Positions 28,701-37,300 of a stretch of 64,000 nt of DNA are shown here, in pieces (positions within the stretch are counted from its first letter, which is position 1; the number at the start of each line of letters is the position of its first letter). The translations under genes were made by a program, and so were the position numbers. Below the pieces are notes generated by a model. That model saw only the letters and a list, made by a program, of their open reading frames with translations, was not told the origin of the DNA and made no database searches. The DNA comes from Clusia tigrina (taxonomy: Eukaryota; Arthropoda; Insecta; Diptera; Clusiidae): positions 74,415,900 to 74,479,899 of the forward strand of contig OV050030.1 of NCBI GenBank assembly GCA_920105625.2, in the 5' to 3' direction.

Positions 28701-29792
28701 GACGGAGGCTCCCGAATCCATTTGGAATGTGATTAATTTATTATATATTTCCAAGTCAACAAAGTTTTTAAAATTTTTTTTCTTCACTACCCCTGTAATG
28801 TTGTAGATCGTCTCAATTGCGCCAATGCTTGCGTTCACCTGCGTTTTATTTCTGTGGTTGTTGTGTTGTTGTTTGTTGGATCTGTTTTTTGACATACAGA
28901 CGACTGCTATGTGTCCAACACGACCGCATTTAAAACAGACAGCGTTTTTAAATTTACAATCGTCGCGGGAGTGCGACGAGCCACAACCAGAGCACGATTT
29001 GTACAGTGGTGTCTTATTCGGCTTTGAAGGCCGCGAGCGCGAATTGGACTGGAAATGTCGCACATTATGTTTAATCTCGTTGACAAAAGGTGCTAGATTA
29101 TTTTCCGTTAAGCTACTCTCTTTTATAACATGTACTGCTTTTGTTGTTGCCTCGAATGATTCTGCAATTAGTAATACGTCATTTAATGTTGGCTGCACTT
29201 TTTGCAGCGCCGAAGATCGAACGGTTTCGTGTGGTGTATGTAAAATTAACATGTCACGTATCATCTCATCAACATATTGATGCTGGCATGATTCGGCATT
29301 GCACACGAACTTACTCTCACGAGCCAAGCCACGAAGATCGGCCACCCACTCTTTGTAGGTCTGCTTCGGCTTCATTATGCATTTATGAAAATTATACCTC
29401 GCCGCAACCACATGAACTTCTTTCTTGAAGTGCTCTGTCAATTTTCCCGTTAGTTCCGCATATTGTTGGTGTTGCAAATCGTTGCTGCCAAACAGCTTTT
29501 TTAGCAACTCAAACATATCGGCACCGACCCACGACAAAAAAAATGACTTAAGTTTTTCCGGCTTCGTTACTGCATACGCCGAAAAATGTTGATTCAACTG
29601 CTCCAAATAGGAATCCCAGTTTTGAAGCTCGTTATTGAATGTGTGGAATGATGGCACCATGGCAAACTCGCACGACGCGCCAGCTTGGTTTTTTAAAACC
29701 GTTTGCATCCACTGCTGTTGTTCCGAAAGCAATTTTTGCGAAAACTCTTGTTGCTGTTTCACAAGCAGTTTAAAAAATTCTTCCGTCGCCAT
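25713..29792 (-). CDS. gag-pol: Gag-Pol polyprotein of a Ty3/gypsy (Mag-like) retrotransposon
   Basis: This 1359-residue single frame encodes all proteins needed for retrotransposition through a cytoplasmic particle. Gag is residues 1 to about 320, with a Gln-rich start, a retrotransposon gag core near 60-215 and two zinc knuckles (C267-C280, spacing CX2CX3HX4C; C286-C299, CX2CX4HX4C). The aspartic protease has DSGAS at 359-363. Reverse transcriptase spans about 485-690 with D579 and YLDD at 639-642. RNase H spans about 784-907 (D788, E828-E830, D855, D903). Integrase has an HHCC finger (H1010, H1013, C1043, C1046), a DD35E core (D1073, D1127, E1163) and a GPY/F-like module near 1252-1289. 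There is no chromodomain and no envelope frame. The ATG lies 40 nt inside the 5' LTR and is the first one available. No stop or frameshift is present, and gag and pol are fused with no recoding signal needed. Function is likely intact but not proven. Confidence 0.96.
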   Translation of the reverse strand: MATEEFFKLLVKQQQEFSQKLLSEQQQWMQTVLKNQAGASCEFAMVPSFHTFNNELQNWDSYLEQLNQHFSAYAVTKPEKLKSFFLSWVGADMFELLKKLFGSNDLQHQQYAELTGKLTEHFKKEVHVVAARYNFHKCIMKPKQTYKEWVADLRGLARESKFVCNAESCQHQYVDEMIRDMLILHTPHETVRSSALQKVQPTLNDVLLIAESFEATTKAVHVIKESSLTENNLAPFVNEIKHNVRHFQSNSRSRPSKPNKTPLYKSCSGCGSSHSRDDCKFKNAVCFKCGRVGHIAVVCMSKNRSNKQQHNNHRNKTQVNASIGAIETIYNITGVVKKKNFKNFVDLEIYNKLITFQMDSGASVSIITLETYGILNKPTLNPCHRSLFGFGNKKIKTCGEFYAKVKCGIKQQTVLLVVACVDSGNNLFGADLFEAFGFKIQQVCSVTNTGLDPANNLLEKYKELFEPALGTVHNFKANIQFKPDASPKFFKSRPIPFALMQKFKTESDRLVEAGIWKPLQFSEWASPIVLAPKPNGSIRICGDFKVTINKQIDIERYPLPTRENLLHTIRYGQHFSKIDLKDAYLQMELDEESKKVLVVNTPQGLFQYQRLPYGIASAPAIFQKFLEQLLQGIDGCGNYLDDIIVTAPTIEQHIERLDKVLSRLQTSGIKCKKEKCFFLQEKIEYLGRQISANGILPDDSGVKAVRLLRHPKTLKDVEAFLGKVNYYHQFIPNFSQIAAPINKQRRKNVKFEWGHQQQHAFEILKEHIITATELVHFQEHLPILLATDASSFGIGAVISHVYPDGTERPIAFASKTLDQHQTKYSQIEKEGLAIIFGVQRFHQYLYGHKFTVITDHKPLVSIFSPEKHLPTMTSHRLQRWAIILMAYQFDIRYKPTAQHGNADALSRLPWGPDPKFDQDEACYNLDVIDTPIDANLIRKHTKNDATLRKVRDFIQNGWPNHLGIENSDILPYFNRKLSLSIFKDLICLQGHLTRVVVPAVLRQRTLNLLHEGHWGVVKMKQLARNHCWWHNIDKDIEKLAANCEVCKIASSSPVKQYNSWPEAQRPWERIHIDFAGPNFNHMWLICVDAHSQYPFVSQLNSTTTANTISALSAIFAMEGLPETIVSDNGPQLTSDNFKQFCAENGIKHITTAPFHPASNGLAERFVRTFKTATRKNMEDGLNLNAAIIKYLSSYRAIPNAEGKSPAELLHGRQMRTPLSLLTPTHSQELPNTSFTPKFTPAQPVFLRNYSRGPKWIKGEIDRLLGNMMYVVKTPSGFCKRHQNQLQPRRSNTVDSPQRPQVNIRQGLLSQPTEGEVAPQEPISAETTQLRDERSNPTPLRRSERSRNPVNRFQAEDFRK

Positions 29793-29815
29793 TTTAATTC
29801 CGCACGTAGATTATT

Positions 29816-29830
29816 TGTTCCTCGTCGCCA
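29816..29830 (-). other. Primer binding site for reverse transcription
   Basis: On the minus strand TGGCGACGAGGAACA lies 2 nt inside the 5' LTR. It begins TGG, as expected for pairing with a tRNA 3' CCA end. Related insect elements use tRNA-Arg or tRNA-Ser; I could not settle which tRNA is used here. Confidence 0.75.
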
Positions 29831-29906
29831 ATTGTAGTGTTTGCAAGCAAGGTAATAACTTGACTGAATTTATTGTACTTAGTAATAAACGAATAAAGTG
29901 ACAAGT

Positions 29907-29974
29907 AGGTATGTTAGCTCAAAAGGTATGTTAACTTAAAAGGTATGTTAACTTAAAAGTATGTTAACTTAAAA
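29907..29974 (-). repeat. Four short tandem repeats inside the LTR
   Basis: Four near-copies of AGGTATGTTAACTTAAA (plus-strand reading; the first has GCTC in place of ACTT and the last is one base short) lie end to end. The same cluster is at 25571-25638 in the other LTR. Repeats in the U3 part of an LTR can be binding sites that tune transcription, but no factor is recognised here. Confidence 0.7.
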
Positions 29975-29992
29975 GTATTAAAAAGGAAGATA

Positions 29993-29999
29993 ATTTATA
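29993..29999 (-). promoter_or_regulatory. Possible TATA box in the 5' LTR
   Basis: TATAAAT read on the minus strand, about 36 bp into the LTR. It is a match to the TATA consensus only; no transcription start can be seen. Confidence 0.35.
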
Positions 30000-30122
30000 G
30001 TGTAAGTAATACAATTATTTCTTCAATATATATCAGTACGTATTCATTTTAAATTTCCAAGAGTTCAGTTATAATCTGCAAAAAGAAAAAATAAATTATG
30101 TAAAAAAATAAAAAAGTTATTT

Positions 30123-30159
30123 GTGTTTCACATCAGCTGGTCTTATTTGGGCCACCATG
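30123..30159 (-). repeat. Right terminal inverted repeat, copy 1
   Basis: Read inward on the minus strand it starts CATGGTGGCCCAAATAAG and is followed outward by the TA duplication. Confidence 0.85.
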
Positions 30160-33024
30160 TAGTGATGATATATGAAAACAAATTGGTAGATGTATACACT
30201 GGGTCTGTACTAGCATGCATTCCAAATATGGGCAGATTGTTACTACTGCCAAGCCCACAATTAACCAAAAATCATTACTAGGTTCCTATTAAAGATTTCC
30301 CAACGAAATTTCACAGGAATGTTGCGGGTACTAACATTAAACACCACACAAAAAATGGGCGTGTTATTTCTACAGCCACGCCAACTATTGACATATTATT
30401 ATAACTTGCGACCTATACAATATTTATCGAAGAAATTTTCTATTAGTACGTACATGGACCCTACAAAGCCACATACAAGATTCGGGGTCGATCAGAGGAA
30501 GGATACGCCTCTTTCCATATAATGAACTTTGGAGACCCCACTTAAAGACAATTACCCTATCTATGGTTCTAGTGATGATATATGAAAACAAATTCGTAGA
30601 TGCATACACTGGGTCTGTACTAGCAAGCATTCCAAACATGGGCAGATTATTACTACTACCACGCCCACAATTAACCAAAAATTATTACTAGGTTCCTATT
30701 AAAGATTTCTCAACGAAATTTGACATGAATGTTGCGGGTACTAACATTAAACACCACGCAAAAAATGGGCGTGTTATTTCTACAGCCACGCCCACTATTA
30801 ACATATTATTATAACTTGTGACCTATACAATATTCTAGGACGAAATTTTATGTAAGTACGTACATATATGGACCGTAGAAAGCCATATACAAGATTCGGG
30901 TAGATCAGAGGAAGGATACGCCTCCGTCCCATATAATGAACTTTGGGGACCTCACATAAAGACATTTACCCTATCTATGCTTCTAGTGATGATATATTAG
31001 AACGAATTGGTAGATGTATACAATGGTCTGTACTAGCATGCATTCCAAATATGGGCAGATTGTTACTACTGCCACGCCCACAATTAATCAAAAATCATTA
31101 CTAGGTTCCTATTAAAGATTTCTCAACGAAATTTGACAGGAATGTTGCGGGTACTATCATTAAACACGACAAAGAAAATGGGCGTATTATTTATACAGCC
31201 ACGCCCACTATTGACTTATTATTATAACTTGCGACCTATACAATATTTTTGGACGAAATTTTATATTCGTACGTATATGGACCCTACAAAGCCATATACA
31301 AGATTCGGGGTAGATCAGAGGAAGGATGCGCCTCCGTCCCATATAATGTGCTTTGGGGACCTCACTTAAAGACAATTACCCTATCTATGCTCCTAGTGAT
31401 GATATATGAAAACAAATTGGTAGATGTATACACTGGGTCTGTACTAGCATGCATTCCAAATATGGGCAGATTATTACTACTGCCACGCCCAGAATTAACC
31501 AAAAATCATTACTAGGTTCCTATTAAAGATTTCTCAACGAAATTTCACAGGAATGTTGCGGGTACTAACATTAAACACCACACAAAAAATGGGCGTGTTA
31601 TTTCTACAGCCACGCCCACTATTAACATATTATTATAACTTGTGACCTATACAATATTTTTGGACTAAATTTTATGTTAGTACGTACATATATGGACCGT
31701 ACAAAGACTCGGGGTAGATAAGAGGAAGGATACGCCTCCCTCCCATATAATGAACTTTGGGGACCTCACATAAAGACATTTACCCTATCTATGCTTCTAG
31801 TGATGATATATTAGAAAGAATTGGTAGATGTATACACTGGTCTGTACTAGCATACATTCCAAATATGGGCAGATTGTTACTACTGCCACGCCCATAATTA
31901 ACCAAAAATCATTACTAGGTTCCTATTATAGATTTCTGAACGAAGTTTCACAGGAATATTGCGGGTACTAACATTAAACACCACACAAAAAATGGGCGTG
32001 ATATTTTTACAGCCACGCCCACTGTTGACATATTATTATAACTTGCGACCTATACAATATTTTTTGACTAAATTTTATGTTAGTACGTACATGGACCCTA
32101 CAAAGCCATGTACAAGATTCGGGGTCGATCAGAGGAAGAATACGCCTCCTTCCCATATAATGAACTTTGGGGACCTCACTTAAAGACAATTACCCTATCT
32201 ATGCTTCTAGTGTTGATATATGAAAACAAATTGGTAGATGTATACACTGGGTCTGTACTAGCATGCATTCCAAATATGGGCAGATTATTACTACTGCCAC
32301 GCCCAGAATTATCCAAAAATCATTACTAGGTTCCTATTAAAGATTTCTCAACGAAATTTCACAGGAATGTTGCGGGTACTAACATTAAACACTACACAAA
32401 AAATGGGCGTCTTATTTCTACAGCCACGCCCACTATTAACATATTATTATAACTTGCGACCTATACAATATTTTTGGACAAAATTTTTTGTTATATGGAC
32501 CCTACAAAGCCATATACAAGATTCGGGGTCAATCAGAGGAAGGATACGCCTCCTTCCCATATAATGAGCTTTGGGGACCTCATATAAAGACAATTACCTT
32601 ATCTATGCTTCTAGTGATGATATATGAAAACAAATTCGTAGATGTATACACTGGGTCTGTACTAGCACGCATTCGAAATATGGGCAGATTATTATTACTG
32701 CCACGCCTACAATTTACCAAAAATGTGTACTAGGTTCCTATTAAAGATTTCTCAACGAAATTTCACAGGAATGTTGCGGGTACTAACATTAAACACCACA
32801 CAAAAAATGGGCGTGTTATTTCTACAGCCACGCCCACTATTGACATATTATTATAACTTGCGACCTACACAATATTTATGGACGAAATTTTATATTCGTA
32901 CGTATATGGACCCTACAAAGGCATATACAAGATTCGGGGTCGATCAGAGGAAGGATACGCCTCCTTCCCATATAATGAACTTTGGGGACCCCACTTAAAG
33001 ACAATTACCCTATCTGTGCTTCTA
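30160..33024 (+). repeat. Satellite array, segment 2 (seven monomers)
   Basis: This is 2865 bp, almost exactly seven monomers, between the two Tc1/mariner-type copies. It is the satellite part of unit 2 of the tandem duplication and carries the same variants as 21.3-24.3 kb, less one monomer. It includes a monomer lacking about 14 bp, in which GACCGTACAAAG runs into ACTCGGGG near 31710, matching the same defect near 22580. Confidence 0.95.
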
Positions 33025-33061
33025 CAGGGTGGCCCAAATGAGACCTAGTGATGTTAAACAC
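33025..33061 (+). repeat. Left terminal inverted repeat, copy 2
   Basis: It starts CAGGGTGGCCC after TA and pairs imperfectly with 34292-34328. Confidence 0.85.
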
Positions 33062-33140
33062 GTGTAACTCTTGTAATAACGGGTTTTTTTAGATGATTTA
33101 TTTTAATATGTTAAATACATTTTATGGAAATTTAACGTGA

Positions 33141-34217
33141 CTATGTGTGAAATCTGACATCAGACAAATGACCACCATTTTGCTCGATACAGGCATTTGC
33201 TCTTTTTAGCGCATTTTGCATTACACGGCGTAATGTTTCTGGTTGCAGGCGCCGTATTTCGTCTCGAATATTCTGCTTGAGGTGTCCAAGTGTCTGTGGT
33301 TTGTTAACATACACTTTGTCTTTTAAATATCCCCATAAAAAAAAATCGGGCGCAGTTAAATCTGGTGAACGAGGAGGCCAAGGGAAATCTGAATTTCTTG
33401 AAATTATGCGTTCACCAAAAATTTCATGCAGCATGTCAATAGTTTGCCTAGCAGTATGCGCAGTGGCTCCATCTTGTAGAAACCACAAATTAGGATGTTG
33501 CTCCACTATTGGCCGCAAAAAGTTGGCGATCATTGTTCTGTAAGAAGCCCCGGAGACCGTTTCTGGCGTTTCATCCTCATTCTCAAAGAAATATGGGCCG
33601 ATGATTTTTGTGGCCATAACACCGCACCAAACAGTGCATCTGATTGGGTGTGACTGACGCTGATGTATTGCCCTTGGATTTTCGGAACCCCACAACCTAC
33701 AGTTTTGTTTATTCACATAACCACTTAAATGGAAATGCGCTTCATCCGTCATCAAAAGATTATTTAAAAAATAATTTTGTATGGCTAATTGTGTAATCGG
33801 AATAGCGTACTGTAGTCGTTGTTGGCGGTCTTGCGGTAGAAGCTGTTGCACAATTTGAACTTTGTATGGATACATCTTAAGATCCAACTATAAAATTCTC
33901 TGTAATGTTGTTCTGGGTATACAGAATTGGCCGGAACGGCGACGAGTTCAGACAGATGGATCATTTGCAAAACTCTGCTACACAGCTTCCACGTTGTCTT
34001 CAGTACGAATATTTCGATGAGCACCTCTTCCTGGACGGTCGGCAACTGAACCCACTTCCTCAAAACGGCGAAGTAAACTTGTAATCATGGAAGATGTGGG
34101 CGCTGATCTTACGTTAAAAAAACGGCGATAATTTCGCTGCGTCAGAACAATTGATCGTTGAGAAGAATAATAAAATTCGATAATTTTAATGCGTTGTTGT
34201 GGACTGTACGTATTCAT
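33141..34217 (-). pseudogene. Transposase pseudogene, DD41D Tc1/mariner type, copy 2
   Basis: This copy keeps the full length of the reading frame (358 codons plus stop), from MNTYSPQQRIK at 34217 to the end at 33141. Three in-frame stops interrupt it: TAG at codon 80 (33978-33980), where copy 1 has CAG; TGA at codon 90 (33948-33950), where copy 1 has TCA; and TAG at codon 110 (33888-33890), also present in copy 1. Downstream the catalytic core is open for 248 codons. D158, D249 and D291 are in LMTDEAH, FLQDGATAH and LTAPDFFLWG, with 41 residues between the last two. The N-terminal 5-58 region is DUF4817-like and probably binds the terminal repeats. Both copies are dead as enzymes, although the ends could still be moved by a transposase supplied from elsewhere. 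Confidence 0.93.
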
Positions 34218-34291
34218 TTTAAATTTCCAAGAGTTCAGTTATAATCTGCAAAAAGAAAAAATAAATTATGTTAAAAAATAAAAAGTTATTT

Positions 34292-34328
34292 GTGTTTCAC
34301 ATCAGCTGGTCTTATTTGGGCCACCATG
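34292..34328 (-). repeat. Right terminal inverted repeat, copy 2
   Basis: Read inward on the minus strand it starts CATGGTGGCCCAAATAAG, the same as copy 1. Confidence 0.85.
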
Positions 34329-37300
34329 TAGTGATGATATATGAAAACAAATTGGTAGATGTATACACTGGGTCTGTACTAGCATGCATTCCAAATATGG
34401 GCAGATTGTTACTACTGCCAAGCCCACAATTAACCAAAAATCATTACTAGGTTCCTATTAAAGATTTCCCAACGAAATTTCACAGGAATGTTGCGGGTAC
34501 TAACATTAAACACGACTAGGAAAATGGGCGTATTATTTATACAGCCACGCCCACTATTGACATATTATTATAACTTGCGACCTTTACAATATTTTTGGAC
34601 AAAATTCGTACGTATATGGACCCTACGAAGCCATATACAAGATTCGGGGTCGATCAGAGGAAGGATACGCCTCCTTCCCATATAATGAGCTTTGGGTACC
34701 TCACTTAAAGACAATTAGCCTATCTATGGTTCTAGTGATGATATATGAAAAGAAATTCGTAGATGTATACACTGGGTCTGTACTAGCATGCATTCCAAAT
34801 ATGGGCAGATTATTACTACTGCCACGCCCACAATTAACCAAAAATTATTACTAGGTTGCTATTAAAGATTATTAAAGAAGAGATCAACGAAATTTGACAG
34901 GAATGTTGCGGGTACTAACATTAAACACCACACAACAAATGGCCGTGTTATTTCAACAGCCATGCCCACCATTAAAATATTATTATAACTTGCGACCTAT
35001 ACAATATTTATGGAAGAAATTTTCTATTAGTACGTACATGGACCCTACAAAGCCACATACAAGATTCGGGGTCGATCAGTGGAAGGATACGCCTCTTTCC
35101 ATATAATGAACTTTGGAGACCCCACTTAAAGACAATTACCCTATCTATGGTTCTAGTGATGATATATGAAAACAAATTCGTAGATGCAAACACTGGGTCT
35201 GTACTAGCATGCATTCCAAATATGGGCAGATTATTACTACTGCCACGCCCACAATTAACCAAAAATTATTACTAGGTTCCTATTAAAGATTTCTCAACGA
35301 AATTTGACAGGAATGTTGCACTCACTTAAAGACAATTACCCTATCTATGGTTCTAGTGATGATATATGAAAACAAATTCGTAGATATATACACTGGGTCT
35401 GTACTAGCATGCATTCCAAATATGGGCAGATTATTACTACTGCCACGCCCACAATTAACCAAAAATTATTACTAGGTTGCTATTAAAGATTATTAAAGAA
35501 GAGATCAACGAAATTTGACAGGAATGTTGCGGGTACTAACATTAAACACCACACAAAAAATGGCCGTGTTATTTCAACAGCCATGCCCACATATTATTAT
35601 AACTTGCGACCTATACAAGATTCTTGGACGAAATTGTATGTTAGTACGTACATATATGGACCGTAGAAAGCCATATACAAGATTCCGGTAGATCAGAGGA
35701 AGGATACGCCTCCGTCCCATATAATGAACTTTGGGGACCTCACTTAAAGACAATTACCCTATCTATGATTCTAGTAATGATATATTAGAACGAATTGGTA
35801 GATGTATACAATGGTCTGTACTAGCATGCATTCCAAATATGGGCACATTGTTACTACTACCACGCCCACAATTAACCAAAAATCATTACTAAGTTCCTAT
35901 TAAAGATTTCTCAACGAAATTTCACAGGAATGTTGCGGGTACTAACATTAAACACGACTAGTAAAATGGGCGTATTATTTCTACAGCCACGCCCACTATT
36001 GACATATTATTATAACTTGCGACCTTTACAATATTTTTGGATGAAATTTTATATTCATTCGTATATGGACCCTACAAAGCCATATACAAGATTCGGGGTC
36101 GATCAGAGGAAGGATACGCCTCCTTCCCATATAATGAACTTTGGGGGTCCCACTTAAACACAATTACCCTATCTATGCTTCGAGTGATGATATATGAAAA
36201 CAAATTGGTAGATGTATACACTGGGTCTGTACTAGCATGCATTCCAAATATGGGCAGATTGTTAGTACTGCCACGCCCACAAGATTTTTGGACGAAATTT
36301 TATATTAGTACGTATATGGACCCTACAAAGCCATATAAAAGATTCGGGGTCGATCAGAAGAAGGATGCGCCTCCTTCCCATATAATGAGCTTTGGGGACC
36401 TCACTTAAAGACAATTACCCTATCTATGGTTCTAGTGATGAAATATGAAAACAAATTCGTAGATGTATACACTGGGTCTGTACTAGCATGCATTCCAAAT
36501 ATGGGCAGATTATTACTACTGCCACGCCCATATTTAACCAAAAATTATTACTAGGTTGCTATTAAAGATTTCTCAACGAAATTTGACAGAAATGTTGCGG
36601 GTACTATCATTAAACACAACACAAAAAATGGGAGTGATATTTCTTCAGCCACGCCCACTATTGACATATTATTATCGCTTGCGACCTATACAATATTTTT
36701 GGACGAAATTTTATATTCGTACGTATATGGACCCTACAAAGCCATATACAAGATTCGGGGTCGATCAGAGGAAGGATACGCCTCCTTCCCATATAATGAA
36801 CTTTGGGGACCAGCTTAAAGACAATTACCCTATCTATGCTTCTAGTGATGATATATGAAAACAAATTGGTAGATGTATACACGGGGTCTGTACTAGCAAC
36901 CAGTACAAATATGGGCAGATTTTTACTACTGCCACGCCCACAATTAACCAAAAATCATTACTAGGTTCCTATTAAAGATTTTTCAACAAAAATCACAGGA
37001 ATGTTGCGGGCTCTAACATTAACACCACACAAAAAATGGGCGTATTATTTCAACAGCCACGCCCACTATTGACATATTATTATAACTTGCGACCTATACA
37101 ATATTTTTTGACTAATTTCTATGTTAGTACGTATATGGACCGTACAAAGCCATATACAAGATTCGGGGTCGATCAGAGGAAGGATACGCCTCCTTCCCAT
37201 ATAATGAGCTTTGGGGACCTCACTTAAAGACAATTACCCTATCTATGGTTCTAGTGATGATATATGAAAACAAATTCGTAGATGTATACACTGGGTCTGT

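Larger units (their letters stand above)
25497..30035 (-). mobile_element. Complete Ty3/gypsy LTR retrotransposon (probable Mag lineage)
   Basis: The element is 4539 bp, has two 203-bp LTRs, and is flanked by a 5-bp target duplication, GTACG (25492-25496 and 30036-30040). It lies in reverse orientation. Read on the minus strand, the order is 5' LTR (29833-30035), primer site, gag-pol, polypurine tract and 3' LTR (25497-25699). The LTRs show no difference by eye and the coding frame is open, so insertion is recent. The order protease, reverse transcriptase, RNase H, integrase is that of Ty3/gypsy elements. A single fused frame with no envelope gene, and YLDD at the RT active site, fit the Mag lineage, though that placement would need a tree. 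The uninterrupted target is seen in Tc1/mariner copy 2 at about 34206-34212. Confidence 0.97.
29833..30035 (-). repeat. 5' LTR of the gypsy element (203 bp)
   Basis: On the minus strand it begins TGATATATATTG and ends CACTACA, giving TG...CA ends. As the upstream LTR it should drive transcription. It contains a TATA-like ACTATAAATT and a cluster of ~17-bp repeats. Confidence 0.96.
24426..30047 (-). pseudogene. Transposase pseudogene, DD41D Tc1/mariner type, copy 1
   Basis: This encoded the DDE/D transposase that cuts and pastes its own element at TA sites. The start codon is at 30045-30047. The LTR retrotransposon interrupts codons 3-4, so the rest lies at 24426-25496. The N-terminal part resembles the insect DUF4817/helix-turn-helix region (TSSMITSLLRRFEEVGSVAD). 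The catalytic core has LMTDEAHFH, FLQDGATAHTAR and SPDLTAPDFF. Further lesions are an in-frame TAG at codon 110 (25174-25176), shared with copy 2, and one extra A in the A run at 24622-24631 (ten A, against nine in copy 2). The extra A shifts the frame after the third aspartate and destroys the last ~65 residues. The intact frame would be about 358 codons, normal for the family. It cannot make an active enzyme. Confidence 0.92.
24311..30159 (-). mobile_element. Tc1/mariner-superfamily transposon (DD41D-type), copy 1, split by an LTR element
   Basis: The element is bounded by TA on both sides (24309-24310 and 30160-30161) and sits at the TA of the satellite motif GCTTCTAGTGATG. The left end reads CAGGGTGGCCCAAATGAGGC. 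The right end, read inward on the minus strand, is CATGGTGGCCCAAATAAGAC. Similarity continues imperfectly to about 37 bp (both reach TGATGTNAAACAC). Removing the inserted LTR element and its 5-bp target duplication leaves about 1305 bp, a usual size for this superfamily. The transposase frame is on the minus strand. Its 41-residue spacing between the second and third catalytic aspartates resembles the DD41D (rosa-type) group described in tephritid flies. That family assignment is an inference from the motif. Confidence 0.92.
21290..30343 (+). repeat. Tandem segmental duplication, unit 1 (with Tc1/mariner copy 1)
   Basis: The satellite at 21299-23440 matches 30424-32564 at an offset of 9125 bp. 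From about 24009 the offset becomes 8714 bp, because one 411-bp monomer of this unit is missing in unit 2. The match runs through the Tc1/mariner-type element and about 180 bp beyond it, sharing private variants such as TGCCAAGCCC and GATTTCCCAACG on the right side. Without the later LTR insertion the unit is about 4.6 kb. Limits are approximate. Confidence 0.88.
33025..34328 (-). mobile_element. Tc1/mariner-superfamily transposon (DD41D-type), copy 2
   Basis: This is a 1304-bp element with TA at both ends (33023-33024 and 34329-34330) in the same satellite motif as copy 1. The left end is CAGGGTGGCCCAAATGAGAC, one base closer to the right end than in copy 1. Shared flanking variants show it is a duplicate of copy 1 and not an independent insertion. 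It keeps the uninterrupted GGACTGTACGTATTC site that the LTR element split in copy 1. Confidence 0.95.
30405..34512 (+). repeat. Tandem segmental duplication, unit 2 (with Tc1/mariner copy 2)
   Basis: It repeats unit 1 from about 21290, including the transposon and its right flank, and lacks both the LTR retrotransposon and one satellite monomer. On the right the copies stay alike up to ACATTAAACAC at about 34512, then part (CACACAAAAAATGG in one, GACTAGGAAAATGG in the other). Confidence 0.87.

Noticed and set aside
26197..29901. Plus-strand frames of 67-196 codons across the gypsy element
   Set aside because: They are antisense shadows of the 1359-codon gag-pol frame and show no recognisable domain.
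25497..30035. Endogenous retrovirus with an envelope gene
   Set aside because: Gag-pol ends at the polypurine tract, only 13 bases from the 3' LTR, which leaves no room for an envelope frame.
24311..34328. Two independent transposon insertions at the same satellite position
   Set aside because: Private variants in several monomers to the left and about 180 bp to the right are shared, as is the codon-110 stop, so duplication explains both copies.
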